A program made the position numbers and the translations under genes. The notes beneath the pieces were generated by a model. It made no database searches, was not told the DNA's origin, and saw only the letters and a program-made list of their open reading frames with translations. Below are positions 1 to 8,093 of a stretch of 64,000 nt of DNA, in pieces. The stretch spans positions 310,001-374,000 of the forward strand of contig NZ_JAFMTA010000001.1 in assembly GCF_017916515.1 (NCBI RefSeq), read 5' to 3'. This DNA is from Naasia sp. SYSU D00948. Its GTDB lineage: Bacteria > Actinomycetota > Actinomycetes > Actinomycetales > Microbacteriaceae. Within the stretch, counting starts at the first letter, position 1, and every line of letters begins with the position of its first letter.

Positions 1-6
1 GGCCTC

Positions 7-357
7 GTGGCCCAGGAGTTCCTGTCCAAGGGGACAGCGCTCGCTCCCCCGCTGGCTCCGATGGTCGCGTTCGCGGTGTTCCTGCTCCTCGCCACGCGGG
101 CGCGCGCGCTGGGCGTGATCGGCACCGTCCTCCTCGTGCTGCTGGGGATCCTCTTCACCGCCGCGACGATCGGCGAGTACCCCGAGCCGGACCGGTTCGT
201 CGGGATGCCCGCGGCCGCGTATCTCGCTCTGCTGCTCCTGAACCAGGTCGTCGTCGCCGGCGTGGTCATCCTCGGAATCCTGCGGCTCGCGCGCTGGCGC
301 TCCGCCGTCCGGGCGCCCCAGGAGGAGTCGCCGGCTCTGGAGCGCATCGGAGGCTGA
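7..357 (+). CDS. Small integral membrane protein, possibly 5'-truncated
   Basis: The visible reading frame opens with GTG at base 7, so the true start may lie before the window. The 116 visible residues hold about three hydrophobic spans (near 18-33, 36-54 and 70-93) and a short charged C-terminal tail after LARWRSAVRAP. No catalytic motif is visible and the family is not recognised. It ends 53 nt before the sigma factor gene on the same strand, so co-transcription is possible but not shown. Confidence 0.5.
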   Translation: MAQEFLSKGTALAPPLAPMVAFAVFLLLATRARALGVIGTVLLVLLGILFTAATIGEYPEPDRFVGMPAAAYLALLLLNQVVVAGVVILGILRLARWRSAVRAPQEESPALERIGG

Positions 358-410
358 CGCGCTGCGTTTCTGGCTGCGTCGCGCGCGCCGCCGCTGCCGC
401 GGCTCACACG

Positions 411-1019
411 GTGGCTAGCGTGCCCCGGGTGAGCAGAGCGGCGACCCAGGACGACGTCTTCGACGCCGTTCTCGCCGCGGCTCGGGTTGGAGCACCGTGG
501 GCGCTCGGGAAGGTGTGGAACGGCTACTCCCCTGCCGTCCACGCCTTCCTGCGCGCTCGAGGAGCCGCGGAGCCCGAGGACCTGACGAGCGAGGTGTTCC
601 TCGCCGTCTTCGAGGCCCTGCCGACGTTCGACGGAGGCGAGGCGGGGTTCCGCTCCTTCGTCTTCACCATCGTGTACCGCCGGCTCGTCGACGACTTCCG
701 GGCCCGCTCCCGGCGTCCTCTCGAGGTCGAGTGGGATCCCGAGAGTGACGGCCGCTGCAGCGCGAGCGCCGAGCATGAGGCCCTGAGCGGCATCGGGGAC
801 GCCGAGACGCGGAAGCTGCTCGACACCCTCGCGCCCGACCAGCGGGACGTGCTCGTCCTCCGGATCGTCGCGGACCTCTCGATCGAGGAGGTCGCCGCCA
901 TCCTCCGCAAACGTCCCGGCGCGGTGAAGGCGCTCCAACGCCGCGGGCTCGAGGCTCTGCGGAAGAAGTTGTCTCCGACCCGTACCCTTTCCGGCCGCTC
1001 CGGCGATAGCGAGGATTGA
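411..1019 (+). CDS. ECF-type RNA polymerase sigma factor
   Basis: A 202-residue sigma-70 family regulator of the short ECF class, which directs RNA polymerase to a small set of promoters. Region 2 spans about residues 39-103 (core-binding and -10 helix, including FRSFVFTIVYRRLVDDFRAR). Region 4 spans about 133-187, with the helix-turn-helix around LSIEEVAAILRKRPGAVKAL. Sigma regions 1 and 3 are absent, as usual in ECF factors. GTG at 429 is an alternative start: a TAGCGT box sits just before it, suggesting a leaderless message. The stop is one base before the next start, so the two genes are translationally linked. Confidence 0.88.
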   Translation: MASVPRVSRAATQDDVFDAVLAAARVGAPWALGKVWNGYSPAVHAFLRARGAAEPEDLTSEVFLAVFEALPTFDGGEAGFRSFVFTIVYRRLVDDFRARSRRPLEVEWDPESDGRCSASAEHEALSGIGDAETRKLLDTLAPDQRDVLVLRIVADLSIEEVAAILRKRPGAVKALQRRGLEALRKKLSPTRTLSGRSGDSED

Positions 1020-1020
1020 G

Positions 1021-1863
1021 ATGAGGAACAACCGACTGTCGGACGACGACATCACCGCGCTGCTGGCCGGGACGGCACTCCATGGCCGTCCCGACCTGCA
1101 GCCGCTCGCGATGCTCGTCGACGACCTCCGGTCCGCCTCCTCGGAGTCGTCGCCGCGGCCGTCTGCTGCGGTGACGACTCTCCTCGACCTCGATCGAGTG
1201 CCGGGGATCTCGACGGCTGCGCTGGGGGGTCTGGCGCAGCGATCGGATCGGGGCAGGGTGCCGGCAGGACCGGCGGCCGCTTCGCGGAGGGGGATCGCAT
1301 CCATGTTTCTCACGTGGTTCACCGGGCTGGGGCTCGTCGCCAAGCTCGGGATCGGGGCTGCCGCGGCAGCCGTCGGCGTGGTCGGAGCCGGGGCGGCACA
1401 CGCGCTGCCGCCCGGCATCCAGGCCGGCTTCGACACGGTCGTCGAGACCGTCGTGCCGCTTCCCGCGGACGACGTGTCCACGACGGACGACGACGACACG
1501 GGAACCGACGGGACGGCGCCGACCGGTGACGCCGTTGCGGACACGGAGACCGACGACAGCGGAGCGGACGGCGTCGGCGGCGTCGACGGCACCGCCGACG
1601 CTGGCCCCAAGACCGAGCACGCGCAGGGTGTGGTCGAAGCCGCGCACGACGACTCGACCGTGGGCCGGGAGCATGGCGAGGCCGTGTCCGAGGCCGCCCA
1701 CCAGAACCGCGGGCAGGGCGGCTCGGGCGACGACTCCGCGGAGGACTCGGGCGACGAGGTCGAGGACGAGGGCGCCGACGACAGCGGCACCTCGAACTCG
1801 GGGTCCGGCAACGGCAACTCGGGCTCCGGCTCCGCCAACAGCGGCCGCGGCGGCAGGGACTGA
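1021..1863 (+). CDS. Membrane-anchored partner of the sigma factor, acidic tail (putative anti-sigma)
   Basis: The start is ATG one base after the sigma factor stop. The 280-residue protein has a short N-terminal cytoplasmic part (about 1-95), a hydrophobic segment at about 96-128, and an outside-facing tail rich in Asp, Glu, Gly, Ser and Thr. The tail ends in SGSGNGNSGSGSANSG-type low complexity. Position and topology fit an anti-sigma factor holding the sigma factor at the membrane, but no zinc-binding anti-sigma motif (HxxxCxxC) is visible. The regulatory role is therefore inferred from context alone. A strong hairpin follows the gene. Confidence 0.6.
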   Translation: MRNNRLSDDDITALLAGTALHGRPDLQPLAMLVDDLRSASSESSPRPSAAVTTLLDLDRVPGISTAALGGLAQRSDRGRVPAGPAAASRRGIASMFLTWFTGLGLVAKLGIGAAAAAVGVVGAGAAHALPPGIQAGFDTVVETVVPLPADDVSTTDDDDTGTDGTAPTGDAVADTETDDSGADGVGGVDGTADAGPKTEHAQGVVEAAHDDSTVGREHGEAVSEAAHQNRGQGGSGDDSAEDSGDEVEDEGADDSGTSNSGSGNGNSGSGSANSGRGGRD

Positions 1864-1885
1864 CGGGACCGCCATACTCAGGAGT

Positions 1886-1920
1886 GATCGCCGGGGTTCC
1901 GTCAGGGGACCCCGGCGATC
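1886..1920 (+). terminator. Hairpin terminator after the sigma/anti-sigma pair
   Basis: A perfect 12-bp stem: GATCGCCGGGGT (1886-1897) pairs with ACCCCGGCGATC (1909-1920) around an 11-nt loop. It begins 22 nt after the stop of the preceding gene. There is no long T run, as is common in high-GC actinobacteria. Confidence 0.7.
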
Positions 1921-2036
1921 GTCATTCCGCGAGCCTTCCCCGGCCGGGAAGTGGACCCACCCGTCGACGCGCGAAGTGGGGTCGACGCGCCGTCTCCCCC
2001 ACTGCTTGAGTTGACGCAAACATCCCGAGGGAAGCG

Positions 2037-2666
2037 ATGACTCCGCACGATCCGACCGTCTCCACGCCGCCCGAGGTCCCGCCCGCCCGCGGACGCACCG
2101 TGTCCGTGCGGCTCACAGCCGTGACCGCGGCGGGAGCCCTCCTGCTCGGCGCTGCCGTTGCCGGCGGAATCGGTGCTGCAGTGGCGTCGAGCGCTGCCGA
2201 GAGGTCCGCCGCGACCGCCGCCGAGCTGGACCGCGCCGGACGCCAGATCGAGGACCTCGGAAAGCGGCTCACCGAGGCGGAGGACGAGCTCGAGGCGGCA
2301 GAGGCAGCGGCAGCCGCGTCCGAGGCCAGGGCGGTCGCGGCCGAGGAGGCCCTCGTCGGGAAGGAGGCGGAGCTCTCCCAGTACACGGAAGCGGCGCGGC
2401 AGGCCTACGAGCCGAGCGAGGCCGACATCATCGCCGCGGCGACCCAGCGGTTCCACGACGCCGCCGAAGCGATGGGGATCAGCGTGGGCCCGATGAAGGA
2501 GGGGTGCTCCACCAGCCCCGAGAACTCGGGAACGCTGCGGTCCTACAACACCGCCCCGCCCCGCTTCGGGTTGACCGACTCGCTGTACGCGTCGGCTCAG
2601 ATCACCGTCTCCACCAGCGCGGAGGACTCCATCGACTACGCCTGGTACGTCTGCGAGAAGGGCTGA
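2037..2666 (+). CDS. Membrane-anchored coiled-coil protein, function unknown
   Basis: The ATG follows a GAGGGAAG ribosome-binding stretch. The 209-residue protein has a Pro-rich N terminus, one membrane anchor at about 26-50, an Ala/Glu-rich coiled coil at about 52-125 with heptad-like spacing, and a C-terminal globular part with two cysteines (in KEGCSTSPEN and at the very end, WYVCEKG) that could form a disulfide. The topology suggests an extracytoplasmic domain held off the membrane by the coiled coil. No family is recognised. It stands alone between a terminator and a convergent gene. Confidence 0.7.
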   Translation: MTPHDPTVSTPPEVPPARGRTVSVRLTAVTAAGALLLGAAVAGGIGAAVASSAAERSAATAAELDRAGRQIEDLGKRLTEAEDELEAAEAAAAASEARAVAAEEALVGKEAELSQYTEAARQAYEPSEADIIAAATQRFHDAAEAMGISVGPMKEGCSTSPENSGTLRSYNTAPPRFGLTDSLYASAQITVSTSAEDSIDYAWYVCEKG

Positions 2667-2707
2667 GCGCAGCGCCCTGCGGGTGGCTGTCGTCCTCGAG
2701 GGAGGGC

Positions 2708-2965
2708 CTAGTCCGCGTCGCGGACGGCGTTGTCGATGATGACGCCGCCGAAGGGACTGCTGGTGCGCTTCCCGCAGACGAGACCGTCGCGGTTCAGGTC
2801 CACGATCTCGACGACGTCCGGCGGGAACATGCTCGTCGGGAACAGCTCGAAGCCTCCCCCGCTGGGACAGCCGCCGACCGGCGGAGCTGCCGCAGCCGGC
2901 CCGGCCGCGGAAGCGAAGGCCAGGGCGGCCGTCGCAGCGAGGAACCAAATCGAATGCCGAGCCAT
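2708..2965 (-). CDS. Small secreted protein with excalibur-like calcium motif
   Basis: An 85-residue protein. ATG at 2965 is chosen because GAGGAG precedes it and an Ala-rich signal peptide follows (about 1-27, ending AAAA-PPVG). The mature part holds two cysteines and the loop DLNRDGLVCGK, which resembles the DxDxDGxxC core of excalibur domains in actinobacterial surface proteins. Those loops are thought to bind calcium. The domain is shorter than usual, so the call is moderate. It lies 86 nt downstream of tadC on the same strand and could be the last gene of that transcript. Confidence 0.65.
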   Translation of the reverse strand: MARHSIWFLAATAALAFASAAGPAAAAPPVGGCPSGGGFELFPTSMFPPDVVEIVDLNRDGLVCGKRTSSPFGGVIIDNAVRDAD

Positions 2966-3051
2966 GTCGACTCCTCGGGTCCGGGGATCTTCGGCCATTG
3001 TGCGACGCCGCCGGCGCCGGCGCCACGGCCAAACGGACGATCTGCCGAGAG

Positions 3052-3978
3052 TCAGAATCCGGTCTGCAGAACGAGCAGGCCGGGGAAGATCGCGATGACG
3101 ACGGTCGTCGGCAGGATCAGGAACACGAGCGGCACGAGCATCGCGATCTCCTTCCGGCCCGCGCTCTCGAGCAGAATTCGGCGTGCCTCGTTCCGGCAGT
3201 CCTCGGCCTGAGCGCGGAGCACCTCCGCCAGCGGTGAGCCCCGCTCGAGCGCCGCGATGAGGTGGTCCACGGCGCGGGACAGCGGGGGCAGGCGCAGCTC
3301 CCGGGACATGCGCCCGAGCGCCGTGGCGAGCGGGACGCCGCTGCCGACCTCCGCCATCACGACGGCGAGCTCCTTGGCCACCGCTCCCGACCCGATCCGC
3401 GAGACGCGCCGGATGGCGTCCTGGAGTCCCTCGCCCGCGGACAGGGACAGGACGAGGAACTCCAGCACGGTCGGCAGCTCCTCGCGCATCCGCTGCAGCC
3501 TCCGGCGTGCTGCACGGCCGAGCAAGTGATCGCGTCCGAACAGCCCGATCGCCGCGCCGAGGAGCGGCAGCGCGAGCCGGACGCCGGGCGGCGCTCCGAG
3601 GAGGAGCATCGTCGGCACTCCCCCGGCTGCCGTCCCGAGCAGCAGCGCGAGCAGCTGCTGGGACCGGTATCGCTCGACGGTGAGGTCGAGACCGGCGGCG
3701 CGGATGCGCCAGAGGAGCGTGTCCCGTCCACCGAGCACACGGTCGAGCGCCTGGCGCAGCGCCTCGATCAGCGGCGCGCCGAGCTGTCCGAGCAGGGGCA
3801 GCGGATCGGACGGGCGGCGCGCGACGAGCCGCCGCGCCTCGGCCGACACGTCGACGAGATGCGGCGCGAGGCGCTGCGCCAGTCGAGGGGCGCCGATGCG
3901 CGGAACGGCACTCGCCAGGGTCCAGAGCCCGAGCCCCAGAAAGGCGCCGAGGACGAGGGCCCACCCCACACCGGTCAC
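3052..3978 (-). CDS. tadC: TadC-like type II/IV secretion platform protein
   Basis: A 308-residue inner-membrane platform protein of the type II secretion F-domain family. In Tad/Flp systems it works with TadB above the TadA ATPase. The F domain lies at about 165-290 (MREELPTVLEFLVLSLSAGE through RRILLESAGRKEI), flanked by hydrophobic spans at about 5-25, 110-150 and 285-305. The GTG start overlaps the tadB stop (GTGA), so the genes are translationally coupled. No tadE, tadF or flp gene follows. Confidence 0.85.
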   Translation of the reverse strand: MTGVGWALVLGAFLGLGLWTLASAVPRIGAPRLAQRLAPHLVDVSAEARRLVARRPSDPLPLLGQLGAPLIEALRQALDRVLGGRDTLLWRIRAAGLDLTVERYRSQQLLALLLGTAAGGVPTMLLLGAPPGVRLALPLLGAAIGLFGRDHLLGRAARRRLQRMREELPTVLEFLVLSLSAGEGLQDAIRRVSRIGSGAVAKELAVVMAEVGSGVPLATALGRMSRELRLPPLSRAVDHLIAALERGSPLAEVLRAQAEDCRNEARRILLESAGRKEIAMLVPLVFLILPTTVVIAIFPGLLVLQTGF

Positions 3979-4829
3979 CGGAACCACCGCCGCTCCTCCG
4001 GGAGCCTGCCGGCGGCGAGCATCAGCCGGTAGGCCACGACGGACACGGCGAGCGCCCCGGCCAGGAGCGCGACGCCCTGCGGACTGGCGTACGCGGCGGC
4101 CGCCTCGGCCCTGGTGCTGAGCAGCGCGAGGACCACCCAGGGCGCGGCCACCCCGAGCCGAGCGGCGCCGCGCACCCAGCTCTGGCGCGCGTCGATCTCG
4201 CTCCGCGCGGCCGCCTCCTGCCGCAGGTGCGAGCCGAGGGTGCGCAGGACGCCCACGAGCTCGGTGCCGCCCACCTCGCGCGCCATCCGAAGGGTCTCGA
4301 TGAGACGGTCGGCGACGGGATCCGCCAGCCGCTCCTTCAACTCGTCGAGGCACAGTCCGGCGTCCCCGGTCGCTCGGAATCCGGCGCCGAAGGAGGCGAA
4401 CGCCTCGCGGTACGCGGCGGGAGCCGGCGCGGCCAGCGCCGCCACGGCCTCCGGGAGCGGGATGCCGGCCCGCAGCGACGCCACGAGGTGATCGATCAGG
4501 TCGGGCCACGAGGACCGGGCCGCTCGCCGCGCGGCCGCCGCCCGGGACGCGGCGAGCATCGCCGGGATGGCGAGGGCGACGACGCCGGCGAGCAGGCCAT
4601 AGGCCGGCACACCGGTCATCGCGACCGCGAGACCCCCGCCCGTCAGCGCCGACAGGACCGACAGCGCGACCAGGGTGCGCAGCGGCACGCCCGCGAGTCC
4701 TGCCCGAGCCAGCCGCTCGGCGAGCAGATTCGGCCGCGGCGTCCTCGTCCGTCGCCCCGTCGGCCACAGCCAGGGAGCGGCGATAAGCAGCAGCCCGGCC
4801 CCGAGGGACGCCCCGAGGAGCAGCCTCAT
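3975..4829 (-). CDS. tadB: TadB-like secretion platform protein
   Basis: A 284-residue membrane protein with an F-type domain at about 110-235 (SSWPDLIDHLVASLRAGIPL, then TLRMAREVGGTELVGVL). Membrane spans lie near 3-20, 55-95 and 225-275. The family forms the inner-membrane platform of Tad pilus or competence-type machines. ATG at 4829 overlaps the tadA stop (ATGA), and its own stop overlaps the tadC start, making a compact three-gene operon. Confidence 0.85.
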   Translation of the reverse strand: MRLLLGASLGAGLLLIAAPWLWPTGRRTRTPRPNLLAERLARAGLAGVPLRTLVALSVLSALTGGGLAVAMTGVPAYGLLAGVVALAIPAMLAASRAAAARRAARSSWPDLIDHLVASLRAGIPLPEAVAALAAPAPAAYREAFASFGAGFRATGDAGLCLDELKERLADPVADRLIETLRMAREVGGTELVGVLRTLGSHLRQEAAARSEIDARQSWVRGAARLGVAAPWVVLALLSTRAEAAAAYASPQGVALLAGALAVSVVAYRLMLAAGRLPEERRWFR

Positions 4830-6055
4830 GCCGTCGCCTCGAGCAGCGGTCGCGGATCCAGACCCGCGTCCCGGAACTTGCCCGCTCGCGTCAGCGGCGC
4901 CCCGGTGCGGCGCATCGCCTCGCGATCGAGGGCGAAGAGGTCGACGGCCCGCAGCGGCTCGCCGTCGGCTCCCCCGATGGGCTCCGCGATGGCCGCCACC
5001 CGCCGGCGTCCGTCGGGCAGCATCCGGCAGTGCACGACGAGGTCCACGGTCGACGCCACAGTGGGCACGACGAAGGACGAGTCGATGTTCCGGCCCGCGA
5101 GCAGAGGCAGCGTGCACAGCTTCCGCAGCGCGTCGTCGGCGCTGTTCGCGTGGATGCTGCACATGCCCGGGATCCCGCTGTTGAGGGCGATGAGCAGGTC
5201 GAGCGCCTCCGCCTCGCGGACCTCGCCGACGACGAGCCGGTCGGGCCGCATCCGCAGCGCCTCCTTGACGAGGCGACGGAGGGTGATCTCGCCCGTGCCC
5301 TCGAGGCTCGGCTGCCGGCACTGCATCGCGACGACGTCCCGGGCGGCCGGGGCCAGCTCGAACGTCTCCTCCGCCGTCACGATGCGCTCGGACGGCGCCG
5401 CGGCCGACAGGAGCGCGCCGAGGAGGGTCGTCTTGCCGGCCTGGGTCGCGCCGGAGACGAGGATGTTGAGGCCCGCGAGCACGGCGAGACGCAGGAACTC
5501 CGCTGACCGGCGGTCGAGCGACCCGAGCGCCACCAGGCGCTGGAGGTCGCGGGGACGGCGCGAGAACTTGCGGATGTTCACCGCCCAGTGTCGCGAGGTC
5601 ACCTCGGGGATCACGACGTGCAGCCGCGAGCCGTCCGGCAGCGACGCGTCCACGAACGGGGACGAGAGGTCGAGCCGGCGGCCGGAGTGCTGCAGCATCC
5701 GCTCGACGAGGTCGCGCACCTCGGCGTCGGTGAGGACGACCGGGGTCAGCTCCGCGACGCCGCCGCGGGCGGCGAACACGCGGTGCGGGGCGTTGATCCA
5801 CACCTCCTCGACCTCGTCGTCGTCGAGCAGCGGCTGCAGGGCGCCGAACCCGGTGAGGGAGGCGAGCACCGCCGACTCGGTCGCCGTCTCGTCACCGAGC
5901 ACCGGCTCCGCTCCCCCGAGCGCCCGCTCGGCGTAGCGCTGCACCTCCTCCCGCACGTAGCGGTGCGCCAGCGCCCGGTCGCCGGCGAGGTCGACGCCCT
6001 CCCGCCGGACCCGCGCGCGCACCCGCTCGGTGATCGTCCCGACGGCGCTCGGCAT
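4826..6055 (-). CDS. tadA: TadA/CpaF-type secretion ATPase
   Basis: A hexameric ATPase of the type II/IV secretion family that powers pilus assembly or secretion. In the 409-residue form the Walker A motif is GATQAGKTT (about 202-210), the Asp box lies near IVTAEETFEL (225-234), the Walker B region includes RPDRLVVGEVR (270-280) and the His box is CSIHANS (299-305). The start MPSAVGTITERV (6055) is preferred to upstream codons: it matches CpaF N termini, and a GACACT box lies just before it. A decayed copy of its first ~130 codons lies at 7699-8093. Confidence 0.9.
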   Translation of the reverse strand: MPSAVGTITERVRARVRREGVDLAGDRALAHRYVREEVQRYAERALGGAEPVLGDETATESAVLASLTGFGALQPLLDDDEVEEVWINAPHRVFAARGGVAELTPVVLTDAEVRDLVERMLQHSGRRLDLSSPFVDASLPDGSRLHVVIPEVTSRHWAVNIRKFSRRPRDLQRLVALGSLDRRSAEFLRLAVLAGLNILVSGATQAGKTTLLGALLSAAAPSERIVTAEETFELAPAARDVVAMQCRQPSLEGTGEITLRRLVKEALRMRPDRLVVGEVREAEALDLLIALNSGIPGMCSIHANSADDALRKLCTLPLLAGRNIDSSFVVPTVASTVDLVVHCRMLPDGRRRVAAIAEPIGGADGEPLRAVDLFALDREAMRRTGAPLTRAGKFRDAGLDPRPLLEATA

Positions 6056-6072
6056 GCCGACAGTGTCGGCGG
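5664..6072. repeat. Direct repeat copy 1: 5' part of tadA and its upstream box
   Basis: This stretch covers the first ~130 codons of tadA plus about 17 nt upstream. It recurs in the same orientation at 7699-8093 with roughly nine in ten bases identical by eye. Similarity stops just outside the GACAGTGTCGGC sequence before the start codon and abruptly inside the coding region near RRLDLS. Confidence 0.85.
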
Positions 6073-6087
6073 CGAGAGGCACAGCGC

Positions 6088-6794
6088 GCGTGCCTTGTCC
6101 ACAGTCTCGGCAGCCTGCACCGCTCATCCAGGCGCTGCGACGACAGACCGAGTGGCCGGTTGACCCGGCCGCGTGGGGCGGCATGTCGACGCTACCTACC
6201 GATACCGGAAGCCAGCTTGGGCGCACGGCTGACGCCGGTGGTCGAAATGGAGCCGGGAAGGGGCTCACGCAAGCCGTGGGCTCTCCTGACGGAGCACCAG
6301 CATCAGCACTCGCGTATTACGTTTGCAGCACTGCTGAAGGCGCGCACTGAGGTCCCCGTCCGGGTGGCGGCGCCGAGGACGGACTTCGCGGTGCATGCTC
6401 TGCGGCGTCGGCAGCGTGCGGGTGCTGCCCAGTGAGGCGGAAGGAGCCTGGTGCCTGCTGAGCAGTGTGGACACCTGGGTGCTCGGCGGCCGAGACAACT
6501 CGCGGAAGGTGAACGGCTACAATCTGCGGCACCTGCACAAGCGCCTCCGCCGCCCTGCCAGGCGAGCCTTTCGCGCTCGGGATGACGGCGATCGAGCGAG
6601 CCCTGCTCGCCCACCTGAGTGTTAGCCCGCCGCCGTGGCAGGAGTGGCAGCCGCGGGGCATCCGGGCGTGGGCGGCACTGCCGCCCGGGCACTCCCCCGA
6701 ACGCCTCCCCTTGGCGCATTCGCCCATCGAGCAGCCCACCCACCAGTTGCTGGAGCCTTGGAATCGGTCCGGTCGTGGCGGATACCCTGACCGC
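6088..6794. other. Gene-poor stretch upstream of the cargo gene
   Basis: About 700 nt between the tadA promoter side and the next likely start. Short frames are present on both strands, but none has a convincing start, codon pattern or recognisable product. A TACAAT sequence at 6518-6523 could be a -10 element reading rightward. Confidence 0.5.
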
Positions 6795-7580
6795 GTGCTT
6801 CTCCTCGCTTTCGCCCGCGACGTCATCTACGTCGAGAGCCCCCCGGACGGTTGGGACGTCGCGGCTGTCCTCGCTTCCATAGTTGCCGCCCTCCTTGCCG
6901 GTGTCGGAGCGATCATCGTCGCCAGACAGACGGTATGGACGAAGGAGGCGGTCAAGCAAGCAGCTAAGTCCCTGGAGGAACAGCAGATCGCGCGTATTGA
7001 AGTCGGATTGCCGCGGCACAGGCTCGTCTATGGCGGCACTTACCCCGGGGGCCGCATCTCCGGCCCTGAGGGCACCCTGGGCGATGACCGGTTCTTCCAT
7101 CTCCCAAACGACGACGACGCGCTGGTGGTCGTGCAGTTGGTTGGGACTGTAAGGAATGATGGCCCCGGGGCGGTCTACCTGAAGCCGAACCCGAACTCGC
7201 CCCCGCTAGGCCTTCTTCACATTGCGGAAGCTGGGCACGCCGATTGGGACGTAGACGCCGCCCACGAACTGCACGTACCGAGCGGCAGCGAGGAGAGCTT
7301 CTTGTTCGCTATCCAGCGCACCGTGAGGGAATGGGTCGAGATCACAGAGGGCCGAGCAAGCGGCGCGTACCGCGTAGACATGGTTTACGCGGGTCCCGGA
7401 GACACGGATGCCGACGTCCACCACGCTCTCGTAGTGCGTGGATCGGTGCTGCAGCAGGCGCACGCCAAGAACATCTACGTACTGAACGACGTGGAGAACT
7501 TTTCGCTGTCCGTGATCAGCGAACCCGCCCGGAAAATCTATTGGAGGTCCCGGGCGAAACAGTTGCAGATCCCGACCTAG
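6795..7580 (+). CDS. Membrane-anchored protein of unknown function (cargo between tadA copies)
   Basis: GTG at 6795 gives 261 residues and is preferred because TACCCT lies 6 nt before it, the leaderless pattern seen elsewhere here. The frame stays open back to 6582. One transmembrane segment at about 20-43 is followed by a charged helix (TKEAVKQAAKSLEEQQ) and a beta-rich domain of about 190 residues, as in proteins with an N-terminal anchor and a cytoplasmic domain. No catalytic motif is recognised. Codon use is less GC-biased than in flanking genes. It lies between the intact and the decayed tadA 5' segments. Confidence 0.6.
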   Translation: MLLLAFARDVIYVESPPDGWDVAAVLASIVAALLAGVGAIIVARQTVWTKEAVKQAAKSLEEQQIARIEVGLPRHRLVYGGTYPGGRISGPEGTLGDDRFFHLPNDDDALVVVQLVGTVRNDGPGAVYLKPNPNSPPLGLLHIAEAGHADWDVDAAHELHVPSGSEESFLFAIQRTVREWVEITEGRASGAYRVDMVYAGPGDTDADVHHALVVRGSVLQQAHAKNIYVLNDVENFSLSVISEPARKIYWRSRAKQLQIPT

Positions 7581-7679
7581 GCGACGTCGCGTTAGCCTCT
7601 CTTTCCAGCGTCGGACCGACTGGTCCCTCGCCGTCTCGTCCTGCAATCTAGAAAAACCGAAGAAGACGTGCTCGGATAT

Positions 7680-7703
7680 CTGTCAAAGTGCGGGTTTTGA
7701 CAG
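7680..7703. repeat. 8-bp inverted repeat at the edge of the tadA-like fragment
   Basis: CTGTCAAA (7680-7687) and TTTGACAG (7696-7703) are perfect inverted copies around 8 nt. The element covers the point where similarity to tadA begins (7699). It lies 99 nt after the cargo gene and could be a weak terminator or a recombination scar. Confidence 0.5.
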
Positions 7704-8093
7704 GTCGAGTCGCCTTCCAGAGTGCTGCAGCATCCGCTCGACCAGGTCGCGCACCTCCGCGTCGGTGAGGACGACCGGGGTCAACTCCGCGACGCCGCCG
7801 CGCACGGCGAACACGCGGTGCGGGGCGTTGATGCACACCTCCTCGACCTCGTCGTCATCGAGCAGCGGCTGCAGGGTGCCGAAGCCGGTGAGGGAGGCGA
7901 GCACCGACGACTCGGTCGCCGGCTCGTCCGCGGGCACCGGCTCCGCTCCCACGAGCGCCCGCTCGGCGTAGCGCTACACCTCCTCCCGCACGTAGCGGTG
8001 CGCCAGTGCCCGGTCAGTGCCGAGGTCCACGCACCCGCGCGCACCCGCTCGGTGATCGTCCCGACGGCGCTCGGCAGTCCGACAGTGTCGGCG
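7699..8093 (-). pseudogene. Decayed copy of the tadA 5' end
   Basis: The minus strand matches the first ~130 codons of tadA, including LLDDDEVEEV and VLTDAEVRDLVERMLQHSG. The tadA ATG has become CTG, about 14 nt are missing near codons 18-27, and a Gln codon has become TAG (7974-7976). The match ends at RRLDLS, after which the sequence is unrelated, so no ATPase core is present. This cannot make a working protein. Both copies point the same way and flank the cargo gene at 6795-7580. Confidence 0.85.

Noticed and set aside
664-2019. 451-residue minus-strand frame over the sigma factor region
   Set aside because: Arg-rich without recognisable domains, opposite two well-supported genes and a terminator.
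6303-7100. Minus-strand frame opposite the cargo gene
   Set aside because: No plausible start, codon pattern or domain; the plus-strand frame has a membrane anchor and continuous coding character.
7683-7952. Separate 89-residue gene in the tadA-like fragment
   Set aside because: It is the piece of the decayed tadA copy between its internal TAG and the breakpoint, not an independent protein.
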